The notes below the pieces were generated by a model. It was not told where the DNA came from. It saw only the letters and a list, made by a program, of their open reading frames with translations, and did no database searches. Made by a program: the position numbers and the translations under genes. A stretch of DNA of 64,000 nucleotides from Bacteroidaceae bacterium (lineage in GTDB: Bacteria; Bacteroidota; Bacteroidia; Bacteroidales; Bacteroidaceae), in the NCBI GenBank assembly GCA_900770655.1, contig CAAGLA010000014.1, positions 6,787 to 70,786 on the forward strand, in the 5' to 3' direction. The stretch's first letter is position 1. Each line of letters starts with the position of its first letter. This document shows positions 43,061 through 51,233 of the stretch, in pieces.

Positions 43061-43105
43061 CCTTTAAATAAACAAATTTATTTTACGCTAAAACGCGAGA
43101 AAATA

Positions 43106-43546
43106 CTATTCCTCGTATATGTGAACATATCTGTTTTCATCTAAAATAAATCTTTGTTCAAAAGAGAATTTAGGTCCGTGATTGGTAATCTCAGGTGTAG
43201 CAAAATATGCACTCCAGTTCCCTATTTCTGTATATGCTTTTACAGTGCCGTTGTCTATGAAAACGATTCTGACAAATGTATCATCCAGTGTGTAGCTGAT
43301 TTCCTCTCTTAGTTCTTGTGACATCTTATATGGCAGCGACCAAATAACATCTTCGTCATCATAAGGGTGTATTAAATACATACTGTCATACTTTTCTTCA
43401 CAGTAATCGGCAAAAGAAAATGGTTCTTCAATAGCCTGTTTCTCAAGTTGAAGTTCAAGCATCGGTTCAGAAGGTTTACAACCAACAAATAACAATGTTG
43501 TCAATATTGTTATTATAAAGTTATTTAAGCATATATAGTTTCCCAT
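43106..43546 (-). CDS. Lipoprotein paired with the intact DUF6973-like gene (copy 2)
   Basis: 146 residues from ATG at 43546; the signal MGNYICLNNFIITILTTLLF is followed by VGCKPSE, lipobox FVGC. The mature part has EEPFSFADYCEEKYDSMYLI, RIVFIDNGTVKAYTEIGNW and ends FSFEQRFILDENRYVHIYEE. It is a paralogue of 41704-42195. Its start overlaps the last codons of the DUF6973-like gene (43521) in another frame, so the two are translationally coupled and very likely act together. Function is unknown. Confidence 0.75.
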   Translation of the reverse strand: MGNYICLNNFIITILTTLLFVGCKPSEPMLELQLEKQAIEEPFSFADYCEEKYDSMYLIHPYDDEDVIWSLPYKMSQELREEISYTLDDTFVRIVFIDNGTVKAYTEIGNWSAYFATPEITNHGPKFSFEQRFILDENRYVHIYEE

Positions 43547-44027
43547 TGTTTGCAGCATCTATTACGTTGTTTAATAGCTCTTCTTCGCTCCAACCATTTA
43601 TAATGGCTTGGTTGCCTAAATAGTATCCAACAGAATTGTTGTGTAAATCCATTTGCTTCTCATTTATGTTATTATCAGGTTTGTTCTCGTGGGCATTCCC
43701 GTATTCCTCTGCAAGTGATGAATTGTACCCTGCTGAGACTTGGTTTAAAGCGCACCAATAGCAATGACGGATTGCGTCACCATATCCATCTTTTTTATTG
43801 GGGAAATGTTCTACAGCACTCCTAGCCTTATTGGCGTTGTTGTTGAACTTATATGCAAGAATTGGATGTCTAAAAACAAAACTCTTTTCATCATTGGAGA
43901 GGGTTTTGTATGTTTCTTCATAACCATCTTCTTGCGGTGGGAAGTTTCCTTCATTCCAATTATCATACGCTCTTGCTCTCTCAAAGATATTTGGCATTCT
44001 CTGGCCGTTTTTAAAAAAGTTGCTCAT
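43521..44027 (-). CDS. DUF6973-like protein (copy 2, intact)
   Basis: 168 residues starting MSNFFKNGQRMPNIFERARA, no signal peptide. The C-terminal half has the pattern GYGDAIRHCYWCALNQVSAG, EYGNAHEN and MDLHNNSVGYYLGNQAI. The R-H-x-Y-W, A-H-E and M-D-L-H-N-N motifs resemble DUF6973-type domains found at the ends of polymorphic-toxin and secreted proteins (from memory). The conserved His, Glu and Asp could be catalytic. It overlaps the following lipoprotein gene. The promoter is at 44104-44135. A toxin-immunity-like pair is an inference; no export domain is attached. Confidence 0.65.
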   Translation of the reverse strand: MSNFFKNGQRMPNIFERARAYDNWNEGNFPPQEDGYEETYKTLSNDEKSFVFRHPILAYKFNNNANKARSAVEHFPNKKDGYGDAIRHCYWCALNQVSAGYNSSLAEEYGNAHENKPDNNINEKQMDLHNNSVGYYLGNQAIINGWSEEELLNNVIDAANNGKLYMLK

Positions 44028-44339
44028 AATTAATGCATTAAGAATTATAATGCAATATTACCATATTACTTTTTTGCAAGGTTGCTGAGTTACCACTTCT
44101 AAGCAAATATACAGAACAGAGATGCCGTTGTCAATAGTTATTGGTGGAAATCTCTTTTTGTTTCACTTGATTTAACAAAAATGAGGAGACTAAAGAAGGT
44201 AAGTAAATAAGCAAGTTTATTCTCGGAACACAATAGATAAATAGGCTTATTGCGCATTTAAAAGAACAAAAAAAGGGAAACAAGTTTGTTTTTACTTGCT
44301 TCCCTATTGAAAATTAATAGTTTAACTAATTGCTAAATC
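44028..44339. repeat. Spacer upstream of copy 2, parental to the duplicated spacer
   Basis: Contains the copy 2 promoter (44104-44135) and the same sequence blocks as 42670-43060. No gene was found in it. Confidence 0.65.
44104..44135 (-). promoter_or_regulatory. Promoter of the intact DUF6973-like/lipoprotein pair
   Basis: ATTG (44135-44132), a 20-base spacer, TATATTTG (44111-44104): exact minus-7 element and one mismatch at minus 33. The leader is about 70 bases. Confidence 0.65.
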
Positions 44340-44561
44340 TTAATACTCCTCCTCGTCAAAGAAAAAGTCTTCCTTGCTTGGGTAGTCGGGCCAAATGTCT
44401 TCGATGCTTTCGTACACATCGCCTTCGTCCTCTATCTCTTGCAGGTTCTCTATAACTTCTAACGGTGCACCTGAACGTACTGCATAGTCTATAAGTTCAT
44501 CTTTTGTTGCAGGCCAGGGTGCATCCTCCAATTTTGATGCCAATTCCAATGTCCAATACAT
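44340..44561 (-). CDS. DUF2795 domain protein
   Basis: 73 residues, acidic and soluble, starting MYWTLELASKLEDAPWPATK followed by DELIDYAVRSGAPLEVIENL, and ending EDFFFDEEEY. The W-P-A-T-K-x-E-L-I-D-Y-A and G-A-P-x-E-V-x-E-N-L pattern is the DUF2795 family, widespread and highly conserved in Bacteroidota. Its molecular role is not known to me. It has its own promoter (44594-44624). A copy of its last codons survives near 43000-43020 as part of a tandem duplication. Confidence 0.9.
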   Translation of the reverse strand: MYWTLELASKLEDAPWPATKDELIDYAVRSGAPLEVIENLQEIEDEGDVYESIEDIWPDYPSKEDFFFDEEEY

Positions 44562-44593
44562 ATCTAATTTCTGTTATTTTTGTTAAGTGCGTG

Positions 44594-44624
44594 CAAAAAT
44601 ACTCTAAATTTGTTTATTTACAAG
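44594..44624 (-). promoter_or_regulatory. Promoter of the DUF2795 gene
   Basis: CTTG (44624-44621), a 19-base spacer, TATTTTTG (44601-44594). It overlaps the end of the adenosyltransferase gene upstream. Confidence 0.65.
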
Positions 44625-45153
44625 CCTTTTCCCACTTTTTTTCTATACCGCTGTCGAGTACTCTCTGAAGCAGGAAGAAATAGTCGGAAAGACGGTTTAT
44701 ATATGCCATTACTTCGGGTGCTGCGGCTATCTCAGCAGCTATGTCTGTAATGCGCCTTTCGGCTCTGCGGCAAACTGTACGGCAAACGTTTGCACGTGCC
44801 GAACTTTCGGTACTGCCGGGCAGAATGAAGCCTTTCGTAGGCTTGAGGGTGGCCTCCAAGCGGTCTATTGTCTCTTCTATGCCTGCAACGCTCTCTTCTG
44901 TAATTCCCGGTTCTGCTTTCCCTGCTGCAGCAATGTAACCTCCAATAGAGAATAGGTTGTTTTCAATTCTTTCTATCTCCTCTTTTATCTTTTCGTCGGT
45001 TACCGCAACTGCAAGTAGTCCTATATGGCTGTTCAGCTCGTCTATTGTGCCGTATGCCTCAACGTAGGGGTGGTTCTTTGCCACGCGCGAGCCTCCGGCG
45101 AGCGATGTGGTGCCGCTGTCGCCTGTACGTGTGTATATTATGGCCTTTTTCAT
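44614..45153 (-). CDS. pduO: Cob(I)alamin adenosyltransferase, PduO type
   Basis: The enzyme transfers the adenosyl group of ATP to cob(I)alamin to make adenosylcobalamin. The start at 45153 (MKKAIIYTRTGDSGTTSLAG) matches the family; a longer open frame upstream overlaps the next gene and lacks homology. Motifs are the ATP-binding TRTGDSGTTSLAGGSRVAK, VEAYGTIDELNSHIG, FILPGSTESSARANVCRTVC with RRAERRITD, and VMAYINRLSDYFFLLQRVLD. 179 residues is the normal size. It lies 12 bases after the methyltransferase-like gene at 45165. Cobalamin users such as QueG are encoded in the same window. Confidence 0.93.
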   Translation of the reverse strand: MKKAIIYTRTGDSGTTSLAGGSRVAKNHPYVEAYGTIDELNSHIGLLAVAVTDEKIKEEIERIENNLFSIGGYIAAAGKAEPGITEESVAGIEETIDRLEATLKPTKGFILPGSTESSARANVCRTVCRRAERRITDIAAEIAAAPEVMAYINRLSDYFFLLQRVLDSGIEKKWEKACK

Positions 45154-45164
45154 ACTCCCTTTTT

Positions 45165-45821
45165 CTACCTTTTCAGTTTGTAGTGTTGTTTCTTTCTCTC
45201 TTTGTCGAAGAACAACATTCCGTAGCTGTACATATCGTATGTTATAACGGTTCTGTTGTCGGCAACAAGGCTGTTCCAGCATCTGAGTGTATCTTGGTTG
45301 CGGTGTATTCCTTCAACAATTATTACGCTCTTGCTGTTTGTGTGTTCCAGCGCTTTCTGCAGCAGTGTGTCACAGGCCTTGTCGCTCCCTACGAACAGCA
45401 TACCAATGTTTCCCAGCTCTTCTGCTGCCTGCACTAACAGTTCTTGTGCATTGCCGGCAAGCTCTCTGCAGCCACACCGGCCCAGTGTGCTCTTGGTGTG
45501 CGGTGGAATATCCTCGCCTTCTGTTATAAGCAGCTGCTCTGCCCGTGGGCGGGCTGTTGCCATTGCACAGGCCGCCAGCGGCGCTCCCACAGCTATGCAG
45601 TTGTGTGGGTGCAGGTAATTGGTTATGCGGAACAGTTCGCGGCAGTCAATGGTATGTGCTCTACGGCCATACTCTTCGGCGGCTTTGTCTATCTCGCGGT
45701 AGGAGTAATAGGGCAACTTCTCCTTTAGCACCTGTGTTATAAAGAAAAAGGCCGAGGGGGATTGTATGCCAAACCCCCTGTTATGCCTTTTACGGTTTAC
45801 CCAGTCGCCGAATTTCAACAT
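45165..45821 (-). CDS. SAM-dependent methyltransferase-like protein
   Basis: 218 residues, soluble. It starts MLKFGDWVNRKRHNRGFGIQ SP, the typical start of a Bacteroidales protein annotated as class I methyltransferase (pattern H-G-F/Y-G-I-Q-S-P-x-A-F, from memory). The middle has YLHPHNCIAVGAPLAACAMA and LLVQAAEELGNIGMLFVGSD, and the end YDMYSYGMLFFDKERKKQHY. The classical GxGxG motif is weak (IAVGAPLAAC), so catalysis is uncertain. It sits between metK and the cobalamin adenosyltransferase on the same strand, likely co-transcribed with both. Confidence 0.7.
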   Translation of the reverse strand: MLKFGDWVNRKRHNRGFGIQSPSAFFFITQVLKEKLPYYSYREIDKAAEEYGRRAHTIDCRELFRITNYLHPHNCIAVGAPLAACAMATARPRAEQLLITEGEDIPPHTKSTLGRCGCRELAGNAQELLVQAAEELGNIGMLFVGSDKACDTLLQKALEHTNSKSVIIVEGIHRNQDTLRCWNSLVADNRTVITYDMYSYGMLFFDKERKKQHYKLKR

Positions 45822-45852
45822 AGCCTGTCGTTTTCTTGCCGTAGCCCGGTTC

Positions 45853-47145
45853 TTAAAGTGCGAAAGCCGCCTTTATCTTCTCTACATAGTCGAGCTTCTC
45901 CCAAGTGAAAAGTTCAACCTCTATAACCTTTGTGTCGAGGTAGCGCGACTTGAACTCTTTTTTTACCACCTGCGGCACGCGGCCCATATGTCCGTACGAT
46001 GCTGTTTCGCTATATATGGGGTTGCGTAGCTTCAAACGCTCCTCTATAGCTTTCGGGCGAAGGTCGAACAACTCTTTTACCTTGTCTGCTATCTCTCCGT
46101 CGCTCATAGCTACCTTTGCTGTGCCGTAGGTGTTCACAAAGACGCTCACAGGCTCCGCTACGCCAATAGCATAAGACAGCTGAATGAGGGCTTCATCGGC
46201 TACTCCTGCAGCAACAAGGTTCTTTGCTATGTGACGTGCCGCGTATGCTGCGCTGCGGTCGACCTTGCTGGGGTCTTTACCGCTGAACGCGCCGCCGCCG
46301 TGCGCACCCTTGCCGCCGTAGGTGTCAACGATAATCTTGCGGCCTGTGAGGCCTGTGTCGCCGTGCGGGCCACCTATAACAAACTTGCCTGTGGGGTTTA
46401 CGTGGTACTTAATGTCATTGCCAAAGAGTGCAAGAACATTCTCGGCTGTTATCTTCGCCTTTACACGTGGCATAAGAATGTTAAGGACATCTTCCTTAAT
46501 CTTTGCTATCTGTGCAGCGTCGGCAGCCAGCTGTGCGGCAGAGCCTTCCTCTGTGGGCTTAATAAAATCGTCGTGCTGGGTAGAGACAACAATTGTGTCT
46601 ATGCGCACCGGCTTGCCCTCGTCGTTGTACTCTATTGTAACTTGGCTCTTTGAGTCGGGGCGCAGGTATGTCATCTCTTTTCCTTCGCGGCGAATTTCGG
46701 CGAGTTCGGTGAGTATAAGGTGCGAAAGGTCGAGCGAAACAGGCATAAAGTTCTCTGTCTCGTTTGTGGCGTAGCCGAACATCATACCCTGGTCGCCTGC
46801 ACCCTGATTCATTGGGTCTTCGCGCTCTACACCACGGTTAATGTCGGGGCTCTGTTCGTGAATGGCCGAAAATATACCGCAGGAATCACCGTCGAACATA
46901 TATTCGCTTTTTGTGTATCCAATCTTGTTAATGACACGGCGCGCAATGTCCTGCAGGTCTACGTATGCCTGCGACTTCACCTCACCGGCTATAACCACCT
47001 GTCCTGTTGTAACCAATGTCTCGCAAGCCACTTTCGATTCGGGGTCGAAAGCAATGAGTTCGTCGAGGACTGCGTCCGAAATCTGGTCGGCAACCTTGTC
47101 GGGGTGCCCTTCTGAAACTGATTCTGATGTGAATAGATATCCCAT
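45853..47145 (-). CDS. metK: S-adenosylmethionine synthetase
   Basis: The enzyme makes SAM from methionine and ATP. The start at 47145 (MGYLFTSESVSEGHPDKVAD) gives 430 residues, normal for Bacteroidota; the 52 codons open upstream belong to the leader. Signatures are SEGHPDKVADQISDAVLDEL, GAGDQGMMFGYA, GGPHGDTGLTGRKIIVDTYG and GGGAFSGKDPSKVDRSAAYA. A SAM-II type riboswitch lies 140-200 bases upstream (47288-47343), so expression is probably lowered when SAM is abundant. It is followed by the methyltransferase-like gene. Confidence 0.97.
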   Translation of the reverse strand: MGYLFTSESVSEGHPDKVADQISDAVLDELIAFDPESKVACETLVTTGQVVIAGEVKSQAYVDLQDIARRVINKIGYTKSEYMFDGDSCGIFSAIHEQSPDINRGVEREDPMNQGAGDQGMMFGYATNETENFMPVSLDLSHLILTELAEIRREGKEMTYLRPDSKSQVTIEYNDEGKPVRIDTIVVSTQHDDFIKPTEEGSAAQLAADAAQIAKIKEDVLNILMPRVKAKITAENVLALFGNDIKYHVNPTGKFVIGGPHGDTGLTGRKIIVDTYGGKGAHGGGAFSGKDPSKVDRSAAYAARHIAKNLVAAGVADEALIQLSYAIGVAEPVSVFVNTYGTAKVAMSDGEIADKVKELFDLRPKAIEERLKLRNPIYSETASYGHMGRVPQVVKKEFKSRYLDTKVIEVELFTWEKLDYVEKIKAAFAL

Positions 47146-47287
47146 AGTTGTAATTTTTTGCCCGGCTGTACCAATAATTATGTGTCGGCGGGCGTGGTTA
47201 ATAATTTCTGTTGTGTGTGAGAAACCTATAAAAACCGTGTGTGGGATAGTGAATGCCGGCGAATTGCCTTTACAATGCCCTCTCGAA

Positions 47288-47343
47288 GGGGCTTTTAGCA
47301 TTTTTTACCGTGGTTGCAAGCAGTCAAATCTCTCCACACGGCC
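47288..47343 (-). ncRNA. SAM-II (SAM-alpha) riboswitch in the metK leader
   Basis: The transcript reads GGCCGUGUGGAGAGAUUUGA, then CUGCUUGCAACCACGGU, AAAAAAUGCUAAAAGCCC. This matches the SAM-II hallmarks: a P1 stem (CCGUG at 47341-47337 with CACGG at 47312-47308), a GAUUU loop segment, the conserved CUUGCA-x-CC-x-CG block, an A-rich joint and GCUAAA. It sits upstream of metK, the expected kind of target. The metK start is about 140 bases further down, so direct masking of the ribosome-binding site is not obvious; a following GCCC...GGGC hairpin may serve as the expression switch. SAM-II is best known from Alphaproteobacteria. Confidence 0.85.
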
Positions 47344-47397
47344 ATTAGGCCTCAAAAATATACCGGCAAACAAGCTCGGTTGAACTTGTTTGCCTTG

Positions 47398-47405
47398 CAA
47401 AGGTA
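47398..47405 (-). promoter_or_regulatory. Candidate minus-7 element of metK
   Basis: TACCTTTG on the minus strand is an exact TAnnTTTG match, about 55 bases upstream of the SAM-II aptamer; a hairpin CAAACAAG...CTTGTTTG lies between. TATTTTTG at 47353-47360 is an alternative that would start the RNA at the aptamer itself. Neither has a clear minus-33 element. Confidence 0.45.
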
Positions 47406-47494
47406 CATACTTTTTTGTGAAATAACGAATAAATATCGGTTTTTATATATTTTAACGGCACAACCATTCTCCAGTATAAGTTTCTGTGCTTTTG

Positions 47495-50400
47495 TCACCA
47501 CTCTTCGAGAATCCTTGCAGCCTCTTCGTTGCCTGCAGCCGCGGCTTCGCGGTACAACTCTTTTGCCAGTTGCCTGTCACGCTCTACACCGCGCCCATAA
47601 CGGTAACAGCCGGCAATGTACATTGTTGCATCAACGTTTCCCATCATATAAAGCTCTTTGGCATAAATATAAGCACATCTGTAATTCTCTCGTTTATCTT
47701 CATATTCTACAAGCCACAACATCGCGTTCTGTTCCTGTTTTTCAGCAGCTGCTGTAATACACTCCAAAGGTGTACCTAAAATAGAATCGCAGGCAATATC
47801 AGCATCAATCATCAGCCGGGCATACTTGTAGAGTGCTATGCTGTCGGCCAGAATGGCGGCTTTGCGCAAGAGCCTTGCCGCTTCCAAAGAATCCTTTTCA
47901 ACAACAATACCATTAAGATAATATTCTCCCAAGCGCGTCAAAGCGTGCGTGTGTCCGCTGTTTGCTGCAATCTGTAGCTGGTAAACCTCTTCTTCCCTGT
48001 TCATAGGTACACCATTGCCGTCTCTCAGCAGTTGCGAAAGTTCAAATCGGCATCCGGCGCTTCCAAGTTCTGCTCCTTTGGTAAAGAATGTTGCCGCAAA
48101 TTCAGCATTCTGTTTCAGCATAATGCCTTTGAGGTAGAATTCGCCTATTCTAAGATATGCATTGGCATACCCGAACTTTACCAGTTCAATATATGTAGTC
48201 AGCGCTTTTCCAAATCTCTTCTGGTTGTAGTAAATTTCGGCAATAGAAAATTCGTGGTCGCATTGTGCCCAGAACGTCGAGTCCTTTACAGGCTCTGTAC
48301 CGAAAGACCTTTCCGGCATAAAAGTGTTGTTGGTTTCGTTCTCTTGTGCAACCATATTAGGTATTTGATTGCCGGTACCGAATACGTTGCCGCCGGAGTA
48401 TCCTGTAACATCTACAACAAAAGCCCTGCTTTGCGAGTTATTGTAGAAATCTACCGTTATCTTTCCATCGGCAGCTCTTGCAGTGGGGTTCCAGAGCAGT
48501 GTACGCCGGTAGTCTGCTGCGCAACTGTCGGGGCACATAGCAGAGTAGTCGGGCGCATAGAACTGTTTGCTTGTGTTGTATCCCCGAACCGATGTATAGC
48601 GTCTTGTGCTGCTCGAAACACTTAAATCGGGCACTATGCCGCTAATGGTGTCTCTTCTTGTGTGCGGTATAAAGTATGCTATACGGTTAGGGTATTTAAT
48701 CTGCCCGGTCTTGTATCCTAAATTAAACCCGTCGCCATATAGTAACCCCAGCCTTCTTATATATTCTTCACTTCCGCCACGCGCTTGGTGAGTGGCAACC
48801 ATTGATAGAAAACCATAATAGAACAGGCGGTACTTTTCTTTGTTTGCTATAGCCATACGTTGGAATTCATAGAGAGCTTTTGTGTTTTCTATTGTCCTGC
48901 ATTTTTTTCTATCGCTTGTAAGGACCACTTCGTTGAAATTTGTCATTTTCTCAACATTAATTCCGTAGAGATACTTATTGTCAACTTCGGGTATACTGTC
49001 TTTGCAGTAGCCATTCTTTGTAACCAAGAATTGAGTCCAGTTAGTCCCCAATAAGTTGTATCTTACGTTTATACTCTCTACTACATCCCGCGCAGTAAGT
49101 ACATCCCTGTATTGGTAAAGTTCATCACGTAAAAGATTAGAATCCATACCATCGTAAACAATGATAGTCTCGGGGTCATTCTCTACTATTGTGTTTTCGA
49201 ATATTGCACGGTAGTCACCAAGGCGGTTTACACTTCTTATCCCATAGATATATGTAACATCTGTTGCATATTCCCATTCGTCGAGGTAGTCGAGCCTTAG
49301 CTCACTTATTGGCGGCACGTAATAGTTCAGGTCTCTCTTCTCTGCACTCACAGCAACATCGGTGAGCAGATATTCATTTATACCTGTACGTCTAAGGCTG
49401 TCTGTTGTTGCTCTGCCCACATCGGGGATATTCCTGTCTTGCGATATTTCGTAATGCGACAATTGTTTTGGTTCCGGCGAGAAATACTTGTCTATATAAA
49501 AAGTATAGTTGACCCTGTCACCGTGCATAAACAGAGTTTTTGGCGACAGTGCGGCAAACTTCCTTCCATAAAAATCCTCTACTTGCAGAGTGAAGCGTCC
49601 TAAACTGTCTGTTCTGAAAACTGTGGATTCTATTACATTGTTATTGTTTGTAAAGTCGAACCGTACAGGGTTGTATGGAACAATATTAATTCTGTCGAGG
49701 TTGGTTGTGCCAAGTATCTTCTTATAGACTCTGTTGTAGAATATTCCTCTTATGGTTATGCCCTCTTCGGGTTCAACAATGTCGTTCAGGTTGTCGGCTG
49801 TGAGAAGGCTCCAGTCGTATGCAGTCCAGCCGTGCGTGAGCATAATAAGGTCGAGATGTTCCTCTCTTTTTTCGTTTTCCGGGTCAAAATATTGCCAAGC
49901 ATCCGGTATATATCCTTTTAATTCGGAACCAAGCAGAAGATATGAATACATATTATATCCCCACGATGTTTCCAAATGACTTTCCCTTTCATTTACCGCA
50001 ACAGAAAATACCATATTCTCATCTATTGGCAGGCAGTCTTCCCTTTCCACGGTAATGGATATCCTTTCGTGCGGTTTAGCCTCAAAAGAACTGTTGTCGT
50101 AACCGTTTGTCTTAACCCGTAATCTAACATATCCGTGGTCGCCCGCCTGCAATGTATCGTGTTTGACAAAAAAGAGACGTTCGGCAAGCGGGGTTTGTCC
50201 GTGAAAGAGAATTGCTCTGCTCACACCTTCAGGAATTTCCTGTTTGTTCACAGCAATATAATCCGTTTCATTGTCTACACTCAGGTAAAATCCCAAGTTG
50301 TTTCGGTGTATAATGGCAAATCCTATGCTGCAGGAGTCGGCTATGTTGTTCGATATTTTAAACTCTATGCTGTCGTTCTTGTGCGAAACATTTATAACAG

Positions 50401-51220
50401 CTCCTTTATCTTCTATCTGTGGCAGGTCGAAACGGAACCTTTTCCTGTCGTTGTCATCGTCTTCGGCGACAACAGTCGCATAGTACTCAACGTCTTTATC
50501 TGGAGTAAACGTGAAAACACCTTTACCCAAATGTTGAGGCGTAGTCTTTAAAAGCAGTTCATCATTTGCAAAAATTGAAATCTCTTCATATATATCTTTT
50601 CCTTGCCTGCCTCTTAGCTCGTATGCAACCTTAGTTTCAATACCGTCTACAAGGTGCCCGCTTTCGGGGTAGAAATTCAAACAGCATTCCCGGCTGTTGG
50701 TCTCTATCTCCTCGTAGTCGCCGAAAACCCTTCTTCTGTCGACCATATTGCGGAACCCCCAGTCGCCATTTGTTACCTCGTCAAATACCGGTATCACACG
50801 GCTGAACACAGCATCGTCTCCCCAATTGAGCATATATCTTGTATAGGCACGTATTTCGTAGTACCCCGACAAATACTGAGGGTTCAAATCTATGTCGCCA
50901 TAGCAAGTCCCGTCGTCTCCAATCCTGTATTTGTATGTTCCCACCACATACCCTTCGGGGCTCACCAGTTCTACATAAAGCACGCGGCTAAGGCCGGTGG
51001 GTGCATCGCTGCTGTGCGATGTCACGAAGGCCTTGAACCAAATTGTTTCGCCAAGATAATATGCAGTGTTGTCAAAATGCAGATATACTCTTTCGGGAGG
51101 CAATATGTGCCCCACCTGCAGCGCACGCAGTGCTGCGCTGTCGGTAGGGGTCTGTGCAATAATGCAAATATTGATATTGCATAGCAGAAAAAACAATGCT
51201 GTTTTTAAGATATATTGCAT
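47495..51220 (-). CDS. Large exported MG2-like protein with C-terminal Sel1 repeats
   Basis: 1241 residues with a signal peptide (MQYILKTALFFLLCNINICI). The N-terminal part has the alpha-2-macroglobulin MG2-like start PPERVYLHFDNTAYYLGETI followed by WFKAFVTS and LYVELVSPEGYVV, as in Bacteroidetes envelope proteins that pair with TonB-type plugs. The middle (about 300-970) is beta-rich and not assigned. The last 260 residues are Sel1/TPR repeats (GYANAYLRIGEFYLKGI, SGHTHALTRLGEYYLNGIVV, GNVDATMYIAGCYRYGRGVE), ending GNEEAARILEEW. The fusion of an MG2-type front to Sel1 repeats is unusual. It is probably co-transcribed with the lipoprotein gene 14 bases upstream. A related C terminus survives as a fragment at 63713. 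Confidence 0.75.
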   Translation of the reverse strand: MQYILKTALFFLLCNINICIIAQTPTDSAALRALQVGHILPPERVYLHFDNTAYYLGETIWFKAFVTSHSSDAPTGLSRVLYVELVSPEGYVVGTYKYRIGDDGTCYGDIDLNPQYLSGYYEIRAYTRYMLNWGDDAVFSRVIPVFDEVTNGDWGFRNMVDRRRVFGDYEEIETNSRECCLNFYPESGHLVDGIETKVAYELRGRQGKDIYEEISIFANDELLLKTTPQHLGKGVFTFTPDKDVEYYATVVAEDDDNDRKRFRFDLPQIEDKGAVINVSHKNDSIEFKISNNIADSCSIGFAIIHRNNLGFYLSVDNETDYIAVNKQEIPEGVSRAILFHGQTPLAERLFFVKHDTLQAGDHGYVRLRVKTNGYDNSSFEAKPHERISITVEREDCLPIDENMVFSVAVNERESHLETSWGYNMYSYLLLGSELKGYIPDAWQYFDPENEKREEHLDLIMLTHGWTAYDWSLLTADNLNDIVEPEEGITIRGIFYNRVYKKILGTTNLDRINIVPYNPVRFDFTNNNNVIESTVFRTDSLGRFTLQVEDFYGRKFAALSPKTLFMHGDRVNYTFYIDKYFSPEPKQLSHYEISQDRNIPDVGRATTDSLRRTGINEYLLTDVAVSAEKRDLNYYVPPISELRLDYLDEWEYATDVTYIYGIRSVNRLGDYRAIFENTIVENDPETIIVYDGMDSNLLRDELYQYRDVLTARDVVESINVRYNLLGTNWTQFLVTKNGYCKDSIPEVDNKYLYGINVEKMTNFNEVVLTSDRKKCRTIENTKALYEFQRMAIANKEKYRLFYYGFLSMVATHQARGGSEEYIRRLGLLYGDGFNLGYKTGQIKYPNRIAYFIPHTRRDTISGIVPDLSVSSSTRRYTSVRGYNTSKQFYAPDYSAMCPDSCAADYRRTLLWNPTARAADGKITVDFYNNSQSRAFVVDVTGYSGGNVFGTGNQIPNMVAQENETNNTFMPERSFGTEPVKDSTFWAQCDHEFSIAEIYYNQKRFGKALTTYIELVKFGYANAYLRIGEFYLKGIMLKQNAEFAATFFTKGAELGSAGCRFELSQLLRDGNGVPMNREEEVYQLQIAANSGHTHALTRLGEYYLNGIVVEKDSLEAARLLRKAAILADSIALYKYARLMIDADIACDSILGTPLECITAAAEKQEQNAMLWLVEYEDKRENYRCAYIYAKELYMMGNVDATMYIAGCYRYGRGVERDRQLAKELYREAAAAGNEEAARILEEW

Positions 51221-51233
51221 AGAGATTGGTGAA

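Noticed and set aside
45154..45282. Longer start for the cobalamin adenosyltransferase
   Set aside because: The extra 43 codons overlap the methyltransferase-like gene in another frame and lack family similarity.
47146..47301. 52-codon open extension upstream of metK
   Set aside because: It overlaps the leader downstream of the SAM-II RNA and shows no MetK similarity; the family start is MGYLFTSESVSEGHPDK.
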